From: an uncultured Bacillota bacterium
GTDB taxonomy: Bacteria; Bacillota_I; Bacilli_A; Erysipelotrichales; Coprobacillaceae
Direction: 5' to 3'
Length of the DNA stretch: 64,000 nt
Assembly (NCBI GenBank): GCA_949290865.1
Contig: CASETM010000023.1
Span: 1-64,000, forward strand
Shown here: in pieces, positions 1-8,500 of the stretch
Layout of the letters: each line of letters starts with the position of its first letter
How positions within the stretch are numbered: the first letter of the stretch is position 1
The notes under the pieces: generated by a model
Seen by the model: only the letters and a program-made list of their open reading frames with translations
Database searches by the model: none
Told to the model about the DNA's origin: nothing
Made by a program: the position numbers and the translations under genes

Positions 1-57
1 CGTTATAATTATTTTCATAATTAGATTGTTTTGTGGTTATCATGATCTAATTATATC

Positions 58-106
58 AAAAAAGACAATGCCTATCAGTATAATACTGACAGCATTGTCT
101 TTTTTT
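58..106. terminator. Intrinsic terminator, possibly bidirectional
   Basis: A long inverted repeat pairs AAAAAGACAATGC with GCATTGTCTTTTT, with a second inner arm pair TATCAGTA/TACTGA. A-tract and T-tract flank it on both sides, so it could end transcription from either direction. The gene it serves to the left is outside the window. Confidence 0.75.
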
Positions 107-150
107 AGGCCTGTATTAATGTTTTATTTCGTTACAGCCCCCTTTAAATA

Positions 151-444
151 TTATTTAATCATAAACAATGATGCATTCGCTTCAAAAACACGAAATTCAT
201 CCTGATTTAAATCAGCATGCTGACAGATATATGCCACAATATCATTTTTCGTCAAGGATGACCATCCACGAAAACCAGTCTTTCCATAATGGGACCACGT
301 TCCAATATTTTTTAGCAGTGATAAAGAAAGTTTCTGACAGCTGCTTTGTTCATGGCATTGAATAATATAATCCATTTCAGCACCTTCTGCTGATGAAAAT
401 GTTTTAAAATACGGTGCAATTTTTTCAGTAATGCTTTTTTTCAT
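151..444 (-). CDS. Hypothetical protein, 97 aa
   Basis: I do not recognise this protein. It is soluble, with no membrane segment or signal peptide visible. The start is placed at the ATG at 444 because AAGGTG sits six bases before it; an upstream in-frame GTG at 453 lacks a ribosome binding site. The C-terminal half contains KTGFRGWSSLTKNDIVAYI, loosely like small helix-extension-helix modules, but that is only a resemblance. It stands alone between the terminator at 58-106 and the terminator of the next operon at 531-558. A very A+T-rich stretch (460-530) precedes it and probably holds its promoter. Confidence 0.6.
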   Translation of the reverse strand: MKKSITEKIAPYFKTFSSAEGAEMDYIIQCHEQSSCQKLSLSLLKNIGTWSHYGKTGFRGWSSLTKNDIVAYICQHADLNQDEFRVFEANASLFMIK

Positions 445-530
445 TGTTTTCACCTTCTTAATATTGTTTTTCTATTTATATTATATATATTATTTTTATA
501 TATTATAATATCATTAATATTATTTGCTAA

Positions 531-558
531 TAAAAAAACAGAAATAGAAAATTTCTGC
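531..558 (-). terminator. Terminator after the sugar kinase operon
   Basis: On the minus strand CAGAAAT and (T)ATTTCTG pair around a short loop and are followed by seven T. It overlaps the stop of the PfkB kinase gene and closes the scpA-scpB-DUF5662-kinase transcription unit. Confidence 0.75.
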
Positions 559-1479
559 TTATTTTATCAGCTGTTGTGTTTTCTCAAATAAAGTCATGAT
601 TTCATCATGGCTGGCAAGTGTATCAGAAAAAGCTGTAGCACTGCCACAGGCAGTTGCCAAGGCAAGCGTCTGATCATAATCATATCCTTTCAAATAACCA
701 CCAATAAAACCTGCCAGCATACTGTCACCAGCTCCTACAGAATTTCTGACCGTTCCCTGCGGAACTCCCATTCTAGTCACATTTCCCAGTTCATCAACCA
801 GAATTGAGCCATCACCTGCCATAGAAACCAATACGTTTCTGGCTCCTTTATCCTGCAGTTTTCTGGCATAGAAAACAATATCTTCATCGTTTTCAATATG
901 TACCTGAAATATTTCACCCAATTCATGATGATTCGGTTTGATCAGAAATGGCCTGTATTTTAAGACATTGACCAGCAGATCATTCGTTGCATCAACAACA
1001 TACAAAATATCTCGGTCAGCCAGATAAGCCATGATATCCTGGTAAATCGTATTTGGCAAAGATGCTGGAATACTGCCAGATAAAACCAGAATATCCTGAT
1101 CCTGTAACTGATCAAGCTGTACATAAAGCTGTTTAAGATCATCAGCAGTTATTTCAGGACCAGACCCGTTGATTTCACTTTCTGCTTCGCCTTTCATTTT
1201 CACATTGATTCTTGTCATTCCCTGTTTTAAGACAATCATCTGACTGGTTATTCCCATTTTTTCAATGCCTTGAACAAATTCTTTGCCAGTAAAACCAGCC
1301 ACAAAGCCTAGCGCTACCGAATCAAAACCAAGCTGTCTAAGGATATAAGAGACATTAATTCCCTTACCTCCACATACAAGCTGTTCATCATGACTGCGAT
1401 TCGTCATTCCCAAAGCAAAATGATCAACTTTGATTACATAATCCAATGCCGGATTAAATGTTACTGTATAAATCATCAT
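559..1479 (-). CDS. fruK: PfkB-family sugar phosphate kinase, probably 1-phosphofructokinase
   Basis: This is a cytoplasmic ribokinase-fold kinase that would convert fructose 1-phosphate (or tagatose 6-phosphate) plus ATP to the bisphosphate, feeding glycolysis. It has the full family length (306 aa), the N-terminal GGKGIN motif (residues 37-42) and the C-terminal anion-hole signature SVGAGDSM with the catalytic Asp near residue 252. The first of two adjacent ATG codons (1479) overlaps the DUF5662 stop as ATGA, so the genes are translationally coupled; AAGGAG precedes it. Unlike classical fruRKA loci, no PTS fructose transporter or DeoR regulator is adjacent, so the exact sugar is uncertain and LacC-type tagatose-6-phosphate kinase is the alternative. 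Confidence 0.85.
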   Translation of the reverse strand: MMIYTVTFNPALDYVIKVDHFALGMTNRSHDEQLVCGGKGINVSYILRQLGFDSVALGFVAGFTGKEFVQGIEKMGITSQMIVLKQGMTRINVKMKGEAESEINGSGPEITADDLKQLYVQLDQLQDQDILVLSGSIPASLPNTIYQDIMAYLADRDILYVVDATNDLLVNVLKYRPFLIKPNHHELGEIFQVHIENDEDIVFYARKLQDKGARNVLVSMAGDGSILVDELGNVTRMGVPQGTVRNSVGAGDSMLAGFIGGYLKGYDYDQTLALATACGSATAFSDTLASHDEIMTLFEKTQQLIK

Positions 1480-2003
1480 TTATTCTCCTTCAAATATGTC
1501 TTTTTGATATACGCGATCGTTTCTGTCAGCGTGCTTTGTGAAAGATGAACAAGCATATCCTTCAGCTGAGCATCCGTTTGTTCATGAATAATATAATATG
1601 ATCTGGTCTTTAAATAATAATCCAAAGGTGCCTCTGTATCAAAATGATCACCACGATAAACCATGGTTGCTGCAACACGGTCGCAGAACATCTCGACAAC
1701 ATATTTCGTTGGCATCCTTGCAGCAATCACACCTTTGCTGGTTATATCGACCCAATATTCCCAATGATGCTTATTTCTGCCTTTATGGTGCAGCCAGGCT
1801 GCTGAATAGCCGATCGTTTCTCGTTCTATTGAATTGGGAGAACGTGTTCCGACCCAGTATTTCGCTCCAGTCTTCAGTTCTGTATAGGAATATTTTGACA
1901 GATCATGCAGCAGTCCCTGTTTATACAGTCCACAGCGAAAGCAGAGCTTCGTCACATAATATTTATGTTTATTGATTGTCTTCAAATGATTCCACAGTTT
2001 CAT
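1476..2003 (-). CDS. DUF5662 family protein
   Basis: A 175-aa soluble protein of a family with no established function that I recognise as DUF5662. Conserved-looking histidine motifs are visible: LLHDLSKYS near the N-terminus and WLHHKGRNKHHWEYW in the middle, which could form a metal site; that is inference. I chose the ATG at 2003 because GAAGGGA stands just upstream. The longer open frame back to 2072 would run deep into scpB and has no ribosome binding site. The gene overlaps the end of scpB by 35 bases and the start of the sugar kinase by 4, so all four genes are probably co-transcribed. Confidence 0.75.
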   Translation of the reverse strand: MKLWNHLKTINKHKYYVTKLCFRCGLYKQGLLHDLSKYSYTELKTGAKYWVGTRSPNSIERETIGYSAAWLHHKGRNKHHWEYWVDITSKGVIAARMPTKYVVEMFCDRVAATMVYRGDHFDTEAPLDYYLKTRSYYIIHEQTDAQLKDMLVHLSQSTLTETIAYIKKTYLKENK

Positions 2004-2577
2004 TGGCTTTCCCTTCTTTGTTTTCCTGATATCTGGTATCAAAAATATCTTCATCACTCGTTGTTTCAACAATATCTCCTAAATCTGGCAGCTCATCAAG
2101 AGATGTCAATGAAAAAGCATCCATAAATTCATCAGTGACTCCATAAAGAATCGGCATGCCCGGGCTGTCCTGACGGCCAACTTCTTTGATCAGTGCCTTG
2201 GCCAACAGTTTTCTGACCATGGCATCACACCCTACACCTCTGATATCTTCAATTTTCGCTCTAGTCACCGGCTGATTATAAGCAATAATCGCCAAAGTTT
2301 CCAAAGCGGCCTGAGACAGTGTGGCTTTGGACTGTTCCACCATTTTCTGATAATACATAATATAATCGGGATTGGTTGCCAGTTTAAAATGACCACCAAA
2401 ATTTACAACCTGAATCCCATGAAAGCCTCTTTTTTCATAGGCCTCAATAAATTCATCCATCATTCTGGCTGCTTCTTTTTTAGAGATTTCCAGGACAGCT
2501 GACAGTTCATTGATGTCAATCCCTTCATCACCTCTTAAATAAAGCATCCCTTCAATTATATGAAACTGCTTATTCAT
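1969..2577 (-). CDS. scpB: Segregation and condensation protein B
   Basis: ScpB is the winged-helix kleisin-binding subunit of the SMC-ScpA-ScpB condensin that compacts and separates newly replicated chromosomes. The protein (202 aa) has the tandem winged-helix layout of the family, with the typical stretch AALETLAIIAYNQPVTRAKIEDIRG in the second domain (read as two halves) and a flexible acidic C-terminus. Its ATG shares the last base of the scpA stop codon (TGATG), giving tight coupling so that the subunits are made together. The order scpA-scpB is the standard Firmicute arrangement. Confidence 0.95.
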   Translation of the reverse strand: MNKQFHIIEGMLYLRGDEGIDINELSAVLEISKKEAARMMDEFIEAYEKRGFHGIQVVNFGGHFKLATNPDYIMYYQKMVEQSKATLSQAALETLAIIAYNQPVTRAKIEDIRGVGCDAMVRKLLAKALIKEVGRQDSPGMPILYGVTDEFMDAFSLTSLDELPDLGDIVETTSDEDIFDTRYQENKEGKANETVESFEDNQ

Positions 2578-3305
2578 CAGATTTTTCCCTCCACATATAT
2601 TTCATCAAACAGATCATCCTGATAGATTTCTACTTCTTTATCTTTCGCTAAAACAAGGACTGAAAGAAAAGTTACGATAAAATAATACTTATCAGCACGA
2701 TCAAACAGTTCTTCTAATTTGACCTTTTTATGAACTCTCTGTTTAAAGAAGTCACGAATCTCTTCACTTCTTTTATCAATCGAAATATCTTTTCTGGAAA
2801 TATGTGTATCCAGTGGTTTCAACAAAGCTTTTCTTTGAAACATCTTCTGCATCGCTTTCATCAGATCATAAACTTCCAATCCATCAGGAATCAAGGCTGC
2901 AGTATCAACAACATAGTCGTCCATGTTTTCTGGAGCTTTGATGATCATTGTCTGGCGTTTTTCATACTGTTCTTTAAAATCGTCAATAACATCTTTATAG
3001 CGTTTATATTCGACCAGACGTCTGATCAGTGCCTCACGTGGATCTTCTTCATATTCATCATCAATTGTTATTTTTTCCTTAGGTAAAAGCATTTTGCTTT
3101 TCATCTCAATTAACTGACTGGCTATGACCAGATATTCTGACATGACTTCCAGCTGAGATGATTCCATCATATGTATATACTGCAAATACTGATCGGTAAT
3201 AACTGAAAGCTCGAGCGTTTCCAGATCCATTTCTTTTTCCTTGATCAGATGCAGCAGTAAATCCAGCGGTCCCTGAAAATCTTCTAAAATAACTTGATAT
3301 TCCAT
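2577..3305 (-). CDS. scpA: Segregation and condensation protein A (kleisin)
   Basis: ScpA is the kleisin bridging the two SMC heads in bacterial condensin. The N-terminus YQVILEDFQGPLDLLLHLI is the family hallmark and contacts the SMC neck; the middle is charged and helical; the C-terminal winged helix ends in the LEELF/IVTFLSVLVLAKDKEVEIYQ type segment. At 242 aa the length is normal. It is the first gene of a four-gene minus-strand operon (scpA-scpB-DUF5662-kinase). GAGGTGAAAGT lies directly before the ATG and fixes the start. Confidence 0.95.
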   Translation of the reverse strand: MEYQVILEDFQGPLDLLLHLIKEKEMDLETLELSVITDQYLQYIHMMESSQLEVMSEYLVIASQLIEMKSKMLLPKEKITIDDEYEEDPREALIRRLVEYKRYKDVIDDFKEQYEKRQTMIIKAPENMDDYVVDTAALIPDGLEVYDLMKAMQKMFQRKALLKPLDTHISRKDISIDKRSEEIRDFFKQRVHKKVKLEELFDRADKYYFIVTFLSVLVLAKDKEVEIYQDDLFDEIYVEGKI

Positions 3306-3365
3306 ACTTTCACCTCGATGGTATTATATCATATGTCTTTATAAAAAAAATAACAAGTTTTACGA

Positions 3366-3393
3366 AAAAAAACTGACATCAGCCAGTTTTTTC
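3366..3393. other. Hairpin between divergent genes scpA and 3463
   Basis: AAAAAACTG and CAGTTTTTTC pair around a short GACATCAGC core, giving a terminator-like hairpin in either orientation. It sits in the 157-base divergent region, where neither neighbouring gene ends. It may be a leader attenuator, or the leftover of a lost gene. Confidence 0.4.
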
Positions 3394-3462
3394 TACATTT
3401 TTCTCATCTTTTTATTTATTTACAAAAACCGATTATATATAATAAATAAAAGGAGGTTATTT

Positions 3463-4284
3463 ATGTTTTCAGTTACATCGATCATTCTTGCTTTTTTTTC
3501 CGGAATTTTAGGAACATTTATTGGCGGTACACAGACATTTATCTGTACCGGATTTATTGGAATCATTGTTTCCATACTGGCAGGCACTGGTGTTGATACT
3601 GCTTTTATCAATGATACCGTGCTGAATACGCTTTTTTTACCTTGCATTATTTTCAATGGTGCGGGATTTGCGACAGCATATGCCAGTAAACATCATGACA
3701 TTCGTGGTGTCGAAACATCGCGATCACTGGCTTTTACCAATGATGCCAAAGTGCTTCTTACAGGAGCGCTAGCTGGGGTTTTAGGCTATGTGATCTATGC
3801 GTTTGAAAACTATTATCATTTTTCTGTTGATACAGGTGCAGTATCCGTTATCCTGGTAGGAGTACTAGGTCGTCTGCTGTATAATAAAGAACAGACCTAT
3901 AATGCTAAAAATGTTGATTTCCTCAAAAATGCTGGTTTTGGCTTCTGGAGCTATCAGATCATCTTTGGTATTGCTGTATCAGCTGTCATGGGCTATTTTG
4001 CTAAAGAAACTGGGCTTTATACAATTGGGTTTTCCATCAGTGCTTTTTCACTAATCTTTGCTCTGATTGATCCCGCTTTTCCAGCAACACATCATACGAC
4101 TTTAATTGCTGGCTATGCCATCATGCAGACAGGACAGATTGCTACAGCCATTATCTTTGGCTTGCTGGCACATCTTTTGGGTTTGGTCTTCGGTATGATC
4201 TTTAATACTGACTGCGGAACCCATGTTGATCCACCAGCAGTTGCTATCGCGACATTCAGTTTTATTCTTTTTACCTTTTTTTAG
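3463..4284 (+). CDS. Polytopic membrane protein of unknown function
   Basis: I do not recognise the family. The 273-aa protein is almost entirely hydrophobic, with roughly eight membrane segments broken by small glycine- and alanine-rich turns, e.g. GILGTFIGGTQTFICTGFIGI near the N-terminus (two halves). Polar motifs worth noting lie in the loops: FNGAGFATAYASKHHDIRG around residue 70 and NTDCGTHVDPPAVAIATFSF near the C-terminus. A permease or channel role is a guess. AGGAGG lies seven bases before the ATG and a TATAAT-like box at 3438 precedes it. The gene is alone on the plus strand and its end overlaps the end of spoVAF by 14 bases in convergent orientation. Confidence 0.75.
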   Translation: MFSVTSIILAFFSGILGTFIGGTQTFICTGFIGIIVSILAGTGVDTAFINDTVLNTLFLPCIIFNGAGFATAYASKHHDIRGVETSRSLAFTNDAKVLLTGALAGVLGYVIYAFENYYHFSVDTGAVSVILVGVLGRLLYNKEQTYNAKNVDFLKNAGFGFWSYQIIFGIAVSAVMGYFAKETGLYTIGFSISAFSLIFALIDPAFPATHHTTLIAGYAIMQTGQIATAIIFGLLAHLLGLVFGMIFNTDCGTHVDPPAVAIATFSFILFTFF

Positions 4285-5569
4285 AAGTTTTACAACTTCT
4301 ATTTTTTGGCTTTCTAATAATAAAATCCCACAGTTCCTGACGGTCAAAAGGAATTAAAGGATACAGATAGGAAAACCCAAAAGGTTTTAATGATATCAGA
4401 TAACCATAAAGAAGCAGCTGATAAATGATGAAACCGACAATTCCCGTTAATCCCGTAAACAGGATCATGAAAATTTTGACATATTTATTGGTCAGTGAAA
4501 GTTCATAATTCGGTGTTGCAAAACCACAGACATTGCCAATAGCAACAAACAGTAAAACCTCACCTGAAAAAAGTCCCAGTTCAATCGCAAATTCACCTAA
4601 CAGAATAGCAGCAATCATCCCCATCGTATTAGAAATCGAATCCGGCGTATGGATTGTTGCTATACGTAACAGCTCCACCGCCAGTTCCACAAGTAAAATA
4701 GAAAACAGATTCTTTTTGTCATGTACACCAATATTCATCGTCAACATCCAAACTGGAACAAGATAAACCGACAGAAATACTGCCGTAAAACGAATCATCC
4801 GAATAAATGTTCCAATAATCGGTGTTTGACGATGTTCTTCAACATGTTCCAGTATTTCAAAAAGCGTTGTCGGCAGCATCATAACCGAACTCGATGTATC
4901 ACAGATAATAGCTATATAGCCATGATTGATATGTGTTGCGACGATATCTGGCCTTTCACTGTAACGTACCAAAGGAAAAGGATTATAGCTTTGATCAAAG
5001 ATCAGTTCTTCCAATGCCCGGTCAGACATGACAAGATCTTCATTCTGAATTTCTTTGATCCGCGCCAGAACTTCAGCCAGCATGCTTTGATCAACCAGAC
5101 TGTCCAGATAACACAGACATATATCCAGTTTATGCTTTTGTCCGACTGTCTGTTTGTTCATGACCAGATCCATCGATCTGATCCTTCGCCTTATCAGACC
5201 GACACAGTTGAGTAGATTTTCATTAAAGCCATCCTTGCTGCCTCGTACGGTTTTTTCTGTGTCTGGTTCATCAATTGCTCGTGAAGGATATCTTCTGGTA
5301 TCCAGGACATAGACTTTATTTTCTTCCAGATCCTTAACAACGGCATTCCCTGTCAGCATTGCATATTCATATTTTTCCTGATCATTTTCTTCACTGACCT
5401 GACCATTGTTCAGACAGTCCTTTAACGTTTTTCCTTTAGCCAAAGTAATTCCTTCAACCAGATAAGCAATCAAATCATCCGCACACAGACTCGAAACAAA
5501 ATGAATTTCTACTTTTCGACCACGAAAATCTAAAGTGCGGATATTAATATCAAAAGATTTCGCCGTCAT
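4271..5569 (-). CDS. spoVAF: Stage V sporulation protein AF (GerA-like membrane protein)
   Basis: SpoVAF belongs to the GerA germinant-receptor A-subunit family and is made in the forespore, sitting in the spore inner membrane. The 432-aa sequence has a long soluble N-terminal region (about 1-250, with the usual SLVDQSMLAEVLARI-type helix), then five or so membrane segments including FATPNYELSLTNKYVK, typical of the family. It is the last gene of a spoVAC-D-E-F operon and starts two bases after spoVAE ends. Bacillus SpoVAF is somewhat longer, so this is slightly compact. A stand-alone germinant receptor is unlikely given the operon context and the absence of B and C subunits. Confidence 0.9.
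   Translation of the reverse strand: MTAKSFDINIRTLDFRGRKVEIHFVSSLCADDLIAYLVEGITLAKGKTLKDCLNNGQVSEENDQEKYEYAMLTGNAVVKDLEENKVYVLDTRRYPSRAIDEPDTEKTVRGSKDGFNENLLNCVGLIRRRIRSMDLVMNKQTVGQKHKLDICLCYLDSLVDQSMLAEVLARIKEIQNEDLVMSDRALEELIFDQSYNPFPLVRYSERPDIVATHINHGYIAIICDTSSSVMMLPTTLFEILEHVEEHRQTPIIGTFIRMIRFTAVFLSVYLVPVWMLTMNIGVHDKKNLFSILLVELAVELLRIATIHTPDSISNTMGMIAAILLGEFAIELGLFSGEVLLFVAIGNVCGFATPNYELSLTNKYVKIFMILFTGLTGIVGFIIYQLLLYGYLISLKPFGFSYLYPLIPFDRQELWDFIIRKPKNRSCKTSKKR
4282..4309 (+). terminator. Terminator of the plus-strand membrane protein gene
   Basis: AGAAGTT and AACTTCT pair around TTAC and are followed by TATTTTTT. The hairpin lies inside the 3' end of spoVAF, so the last codons of spoVAF double as a terminator on the other strand. 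Confidence 0.65.
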
Positions 5570-5571
5570 GA

Positions 5572-5922
5572 TTATGACCTCGGTTTAAAAATCACTGCAA
5601 TCAAAAAAGCAAACAAAATAGCCGAAGAAATACCCGCTGCCGTCAAATCAAACATACCCATCGCCAAACCAAAAACACCAAACTCCTCAGTCATATGCAT
5701 TGCTCCATGCATCAAAGAATGTCCAAAACTGGTAATTGGCAGCAAAGCCCCAGCGTGAAAGATCTTAACCAGTTCGTCATAAAAATGAAACAGATCTAAA
5801 AACGCTCCAACGACCACAAAAGTACAGGTAATATGACCTGGTGTCAGCCTGGTATATTCATAAATCAACTGTGCCAGCAGACAAACAAAACCACAAAAAA
5901 GAAAAGACATCAGATAATTCAT
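5572..5922 (-). CDS. spoVAE: Stage V sporulation protein AE (SpoVAEb type)
   Basis: A 116-aa integral membrane protein of the SpoVA channel, which moves dipicolinic acid with calcium into the developing spore and out during germination. It has three to four membrane segments and the family motif HAGALLPITSFGHSLMHGAM. It overlaps spoVAD by 4 bases (ATGA). With spoVAC and spoVAD it forms the minimal SpoVA set; there is no separate spoVAA, AB or AEa here, as is usual in clostridia and relatives. Confidence 0.92.
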   Translation of the reverse strand: MNYLMSFLFCGFVCLLAQLIYEYTRLTPGHITCTFVVVGAFLDLFHFYDELVKIFHAGALLPITSFGHSLMHGAMHMTEEFGVFGLAMGMFDLTAAGISSAILFAFLIAVIFKPRS

Positions 5923-6923
5923 TCTGCCACCTCCAAAGCATAGCCATGACAGACACAGGGAATCGACAGTTTCTGATTGGTCATGACAGGATTTAATAAA
6001 GCACCGGTCGTCAAAAACAGTACCCTTTTATATTTTCCTTTGATCATCTGCTGGTAAATATAACCAAAACTGACAAGAGCGCTGCAGACCGGTCCGCTGC
6101 CTCCCTGATAGACGGGCTGATATTCATCGTATAGCAGACAGCCACAGTCATTGTATTCCTTATACTGCTGATGATCTTCGCTGAGCAGTCTTTCCATGAT
6201 CGTTCTTCCATATCGGGAAAGATCACCTGTTAAGATCAGATCGTAATATGTGCCATCGATCTGCAGATCATGCATATGCTGCTTATAAGTCGCAAAGGCT
6301 GCTGGTGCCATGGCTCTGCCCATATCATTGGCATCGTACTGATTCATATCGACTACTTCGCCTAAGGTTACTGCTTTAACTCTGATTTTTTGCTGCTGTC
6401 TGCCCAGACACACTGCACAGCCTCCTGTTGCAGTAAAAGTTGTTGTATTCTTTCTTTGAATGCCATATTCGATTGGATAGCGAAACTGCCGTTCAGCCGT
6501 TGCATTATGAGAAACTGTACAGGCTATAGCACGATCGATATTTTCATTTTCAATCATTATTGCTGCATTTGTAACAGCCAGTCCCATCGTTGCACAGGCA
6601 CTGTAAAGACCGATAAACGGTTTTTTCAGATGACAGGCATGATAATAGCTGGCGGCCAGCTGATTATTCAAATCTCCACCAAAATAAAGGTCGATATCTT
6701 CTTTTTTTAGCTTTGCTTTGTGCAGACAGAAATAGATGGCATCACTTAACATCTCTATTTCAGCCTGTTCATAGCTGGGATTGCCATGACGATGATCTAG
6801 ATAATATTTATCAAAATACAGTCCTAAAGGACTATGATATTCCAAACGTCCTACGCATGTTCCAACACTTTGGACATAAACATGATCCAACACCAGACTA
6901 TGCCCCAAAAAGCGAGATGACAT
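5919..6923 (-). CDS. spoVAD: Stage V sporulation protein AD
   Basis: SpoVAD is the soluble, thiolase-fold component that binds dipicolinic acid directly and hands it to the membrane channel. The chosen start (ATG at 6923, MSSRFLGHSLVLDHVY) matches the family N-terminus and has GGGAGG upstream; a longer open frame to 6980 has no ribosome binding site. The protein is 334 aa, very close to the Bacillus length. Visible family features are GLYSACATMGLAV with a conserved Cys and TATGGCAVCLG in the core. It overlaps the end of spoVAC by 26 bases. Confidence 0.93.
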   Translation of the reverse strand: MSSRFLGHSLVLDHVYVQSVGTCVGRLEYHSPLGLYFDKYYLDHRHGNPSYEQAEIEMLSDAIYFCLHKAKLKKEDIDLYFGGDLNNQLAASYYHACHLKKPFIGLYSACATMGLAVTNAAIMIENENIDRAIACTVSHNATAERQFRYPIEYGIQRKNTTTFTATGGCAVCLGRQQQKIRVKAVTLGEVVDMNQYDANDMGRAMAPAAFATYKQHMHDLQIDGTYYDLILTGDLSRYGRTIMERLLSEDHQQYKEYNDCGCLLYDEYQPVYQGGSGPVCSALVSFGYIYQQMIKGKYKRVLFLTTGALLNPVMTNQKLSIPCVCHGYALEVAE

Positions 6924-7344
6924 AACGCAACCCTCCCAACACAAAAGAAGCAACGATTCCAAAAGTGATGACCGCTCCACCTAATTTAAAAATATTGGTC
7001 GCAATCCCTGTAACCAGTCCTTCACTTTTTCCTTCTAAAGCACTGGATGTCATTGCATTGGAAAAACCAGTAATAGGTATAAATGTCCCTGCTCCACCAA
7101 TGTTGGCAATTCGATCAAAAACACCAAATCCGGTTAACAGTGCAGCCAGCAGGATAAGAGTAATGATCATAATCGGTCCAGCGTCTTTTTCACTTAAAGA
7201 AAAAAGCTGCTGATACAGATCCAAAAAAAACTGTCCAATCATTCCTATAATGCCACCAAACAGGAAAGCAAAAAAAGTATTCTTTAAAACCTGTTTTTTC
7301 GGTTTTAATTCTTCAGCAATCAAATTATATTTTTTTTCATCCAT
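6898..7344 (-). CDS. spoVAC: Stage V sporulation protein AC
   Basis: SpoVAC is the mechanosensitive channel-forming subunit of the SpoVA dipicolinate transporter in the spore inner membrane. The 148-aa protein has four membrane segments and the signature GAGTFIPITGFSNAMTS, paralogous to the ITSFGHS segment of SpoVAE. It is the first gene of the spoVACDEF operon; GGAGGATAG is upstream. Expression in the forespore from a sigma-G promoter is expected, and sigG is in this window, but I could not assign the promoter boxes with confidence. Confidence 0.93.
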   Translation of the reverse strand: MDEKKYNLIAEELKPKKQVLKNTFFAFLFGGIIGMIGQFFLDLYQQLFSLSEKDAGPIMIITLILLAALLTGFGVFDRIANIGGAGTFIPITGFSNAMTSSALEGKSEGLVTGIATNIFKLGGAVITFGIVASFVLGGLRYVISLFGA

Positions 7345-7390
7345 AGACTATCCTCCATACATATAGGATAACCAGTTAAGCTGATGATAA

Positions 7391-7424
7391 ACAAAAAAAC
7401 CATAACAAACACTTTGTTATGGTC
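7391..7424 (-). terminator. Terminator downstream of folT-like gene
   Basis: CCATAACAAA pairs with TTTGTTATGG around GTG and is followed by TTTTTTTG on the minus strand. It separates the folate transport gene from the spoVA operon. Confidence 0.85.
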
Positions 7425-7431
7425 AATGTAT

Positions 7432-8235
7432 CTATTTTAAAACTCTGGATGTCATTTTATACATCGTATAAACAATCAGTATTCCTGCTGGAATCATGAC
7501 ACATGATTTAAGAATACGCACAAACTGTGAAGCGAAAAAAGGAATACCATACATGACTTCCAGCCAATACGGTGTCAGAAAGAATGTCACGATCAGTTCA
7601 ATCGAAACAACTGATAATACACATAAATGAAAAATATGTCCTTCTTCTTTCTTAAGCTTTGCTTTATAATAACCAATAAAAACAAATAAAATGATCATCA
7701 TACAGGCAATGATGGCTAAAACCATCAGTTTGATCGATAACGTAACCTCATACTGCTGTGAAGAAATATTCACCGTATTCAATCGCCATACATAAATGCA
7801 GGAACTGGCAGAAATAATAATCATAATGATCTTCACGATCATTTCCAGCAGTCTGTCTTTTGTATCATTTAAATATAATTTTAACATGCATGGTATCAAT
7901 GTCTGCAAAACCGTATTTAAGGTAAATCCCAAAAATGGAACCCCCCCTGAAAATGCTAACATCAATCCTAATGCATCAACGGCGATCGCGACAATATAAC
8001 AGTATCCCGGCTGCATCGTCAATCCTGCCACAATCAAAGGCAAGATTTCAAAAGTAATTTTTAAACTCGGCAGTCCTAAAAAAGGCACCATCACCGCCAG
8101 CCTCTTTAATATAATCGCCAGAATGATAAACAGTGCTCCTAAAGTCACCTGTTTCACATCATTCTTTAATGGATATTTATAAAAAACAAATATCCCAATC
8201 AAAACAATAATAACTCCTAATATAATCTGAATCAT
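7432..8235 (-). CDS. folT: ECF transporter S component, probably folate (FolT-like)
   Basis: A 267-aa membrane protein with six to eight hydrophobic segments. The segment ITFEILPLIVAGLTMQPGYC followed by VDALGLMLAFSGGVPFLGFTLN matches the pattern of ECF substrate-binding (S) subunits of the folate family (a membrane segment, then GPxxG/DxLG-like loop and FxGFTL). S subunits bind the vitamin and need the shared EcfA-A'-T module, which is elsewhere. The neighbouring upstream gene is folC, which traps imported folate by polyglutamylation, and this supports the folate assignment. No clear ribosome binding site precedes the ATG, and an in-frame TAG four codons upstream excludes a longer start. The leader holds the repeat array at 8267-8465. 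Confidence 0.7.
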   Translation of the reverse strand: MIQIILGVIIVLIGIFVFYKYPLKNDVKQVTLGALFIILAIILKRLAVMVPFLGLPSLKITFEILPLIVAGLTMQPGYCYIVAIAVDALGLMLAFSGGVPFLGFTLNTVLQTLIPCMLKLYLNDTKDRLLEMIVKIIMIIISASSCIYVWRLNTVNISSQQYEVTLSIKLMVLAIIACMMIILFVFIGYYKAKLKKEEGHIFHLCVLSVVSIELIVTFFLTPYWLEVMYGIPFFASQFVRILKSCVMIPAGILIVYTMYKMTSRVLK

Positions 8236-8266
8236 CGTTCTTGATTGCTACTTCATCAACCAATCG

Positions 8267-8465
8267 TTCCTGCTTCGTCCTCATTGCTAGTCCACAGGCG
8301 TTAATTCCGGTAGTACCGTACACATGTTTATTCCTGCTTCATCCTCATTGCTAGTCCACAGGCGTTAATTCCGATATAAAAAACCGTACATATGCTTATT
8401 CCCGCTTCGTCCTCATCGCAAGTCCACGGGCGTTAATTCCGATATAAAACCGTACACAATTGCTA
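8267..8465 (-). repeat. Three tandem 64-68 bp repeats in the folC-folT leader
   Basis: Three head-to-tail copies are visible: 8267-8330, 8331-8398 and 8399-8465. Read on the minus strand each carries GTACGGT, GGAATTAACGCC, GTGGACT and GAGGAYGAAGC. Copies 1 and 2 have CCTG...CAGG flanking the core while copy 3 has CCCG...CGGG, a compensatory change that argues for a paired RNA stem. The array is bounded by a 9-base direct repeat ATTGCTACT (8244-8252 and 8459-8467). It lies between folC and folT on the transcribed strand and fills almost the whole 265-base gap. I cannot match it to a known riboswitch family. Confidence 0.85.
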
Positions 8466-8500
8466 CTAAAAGTAGACTCTCCTTTCTCTATAATATCTGT

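Noticed and set aside
4721-5215. 164-codon plus-strand frame opposite spoVAF
   Set aside because: Shadow of spoVAF; rich in His, Arg and Ile as usual for antisense frames, with no initiation signal.
8267-8465. Possible tetrahydrofolate riboswitch or hammerhead ribozyme in the folT leader
   Set aside because: Folate genes on both sides and GAGGACGAA invite these ideas, but the conserved THF core and the hammerhead CUGAUGA/GAAA with a complementary stem II are not found.
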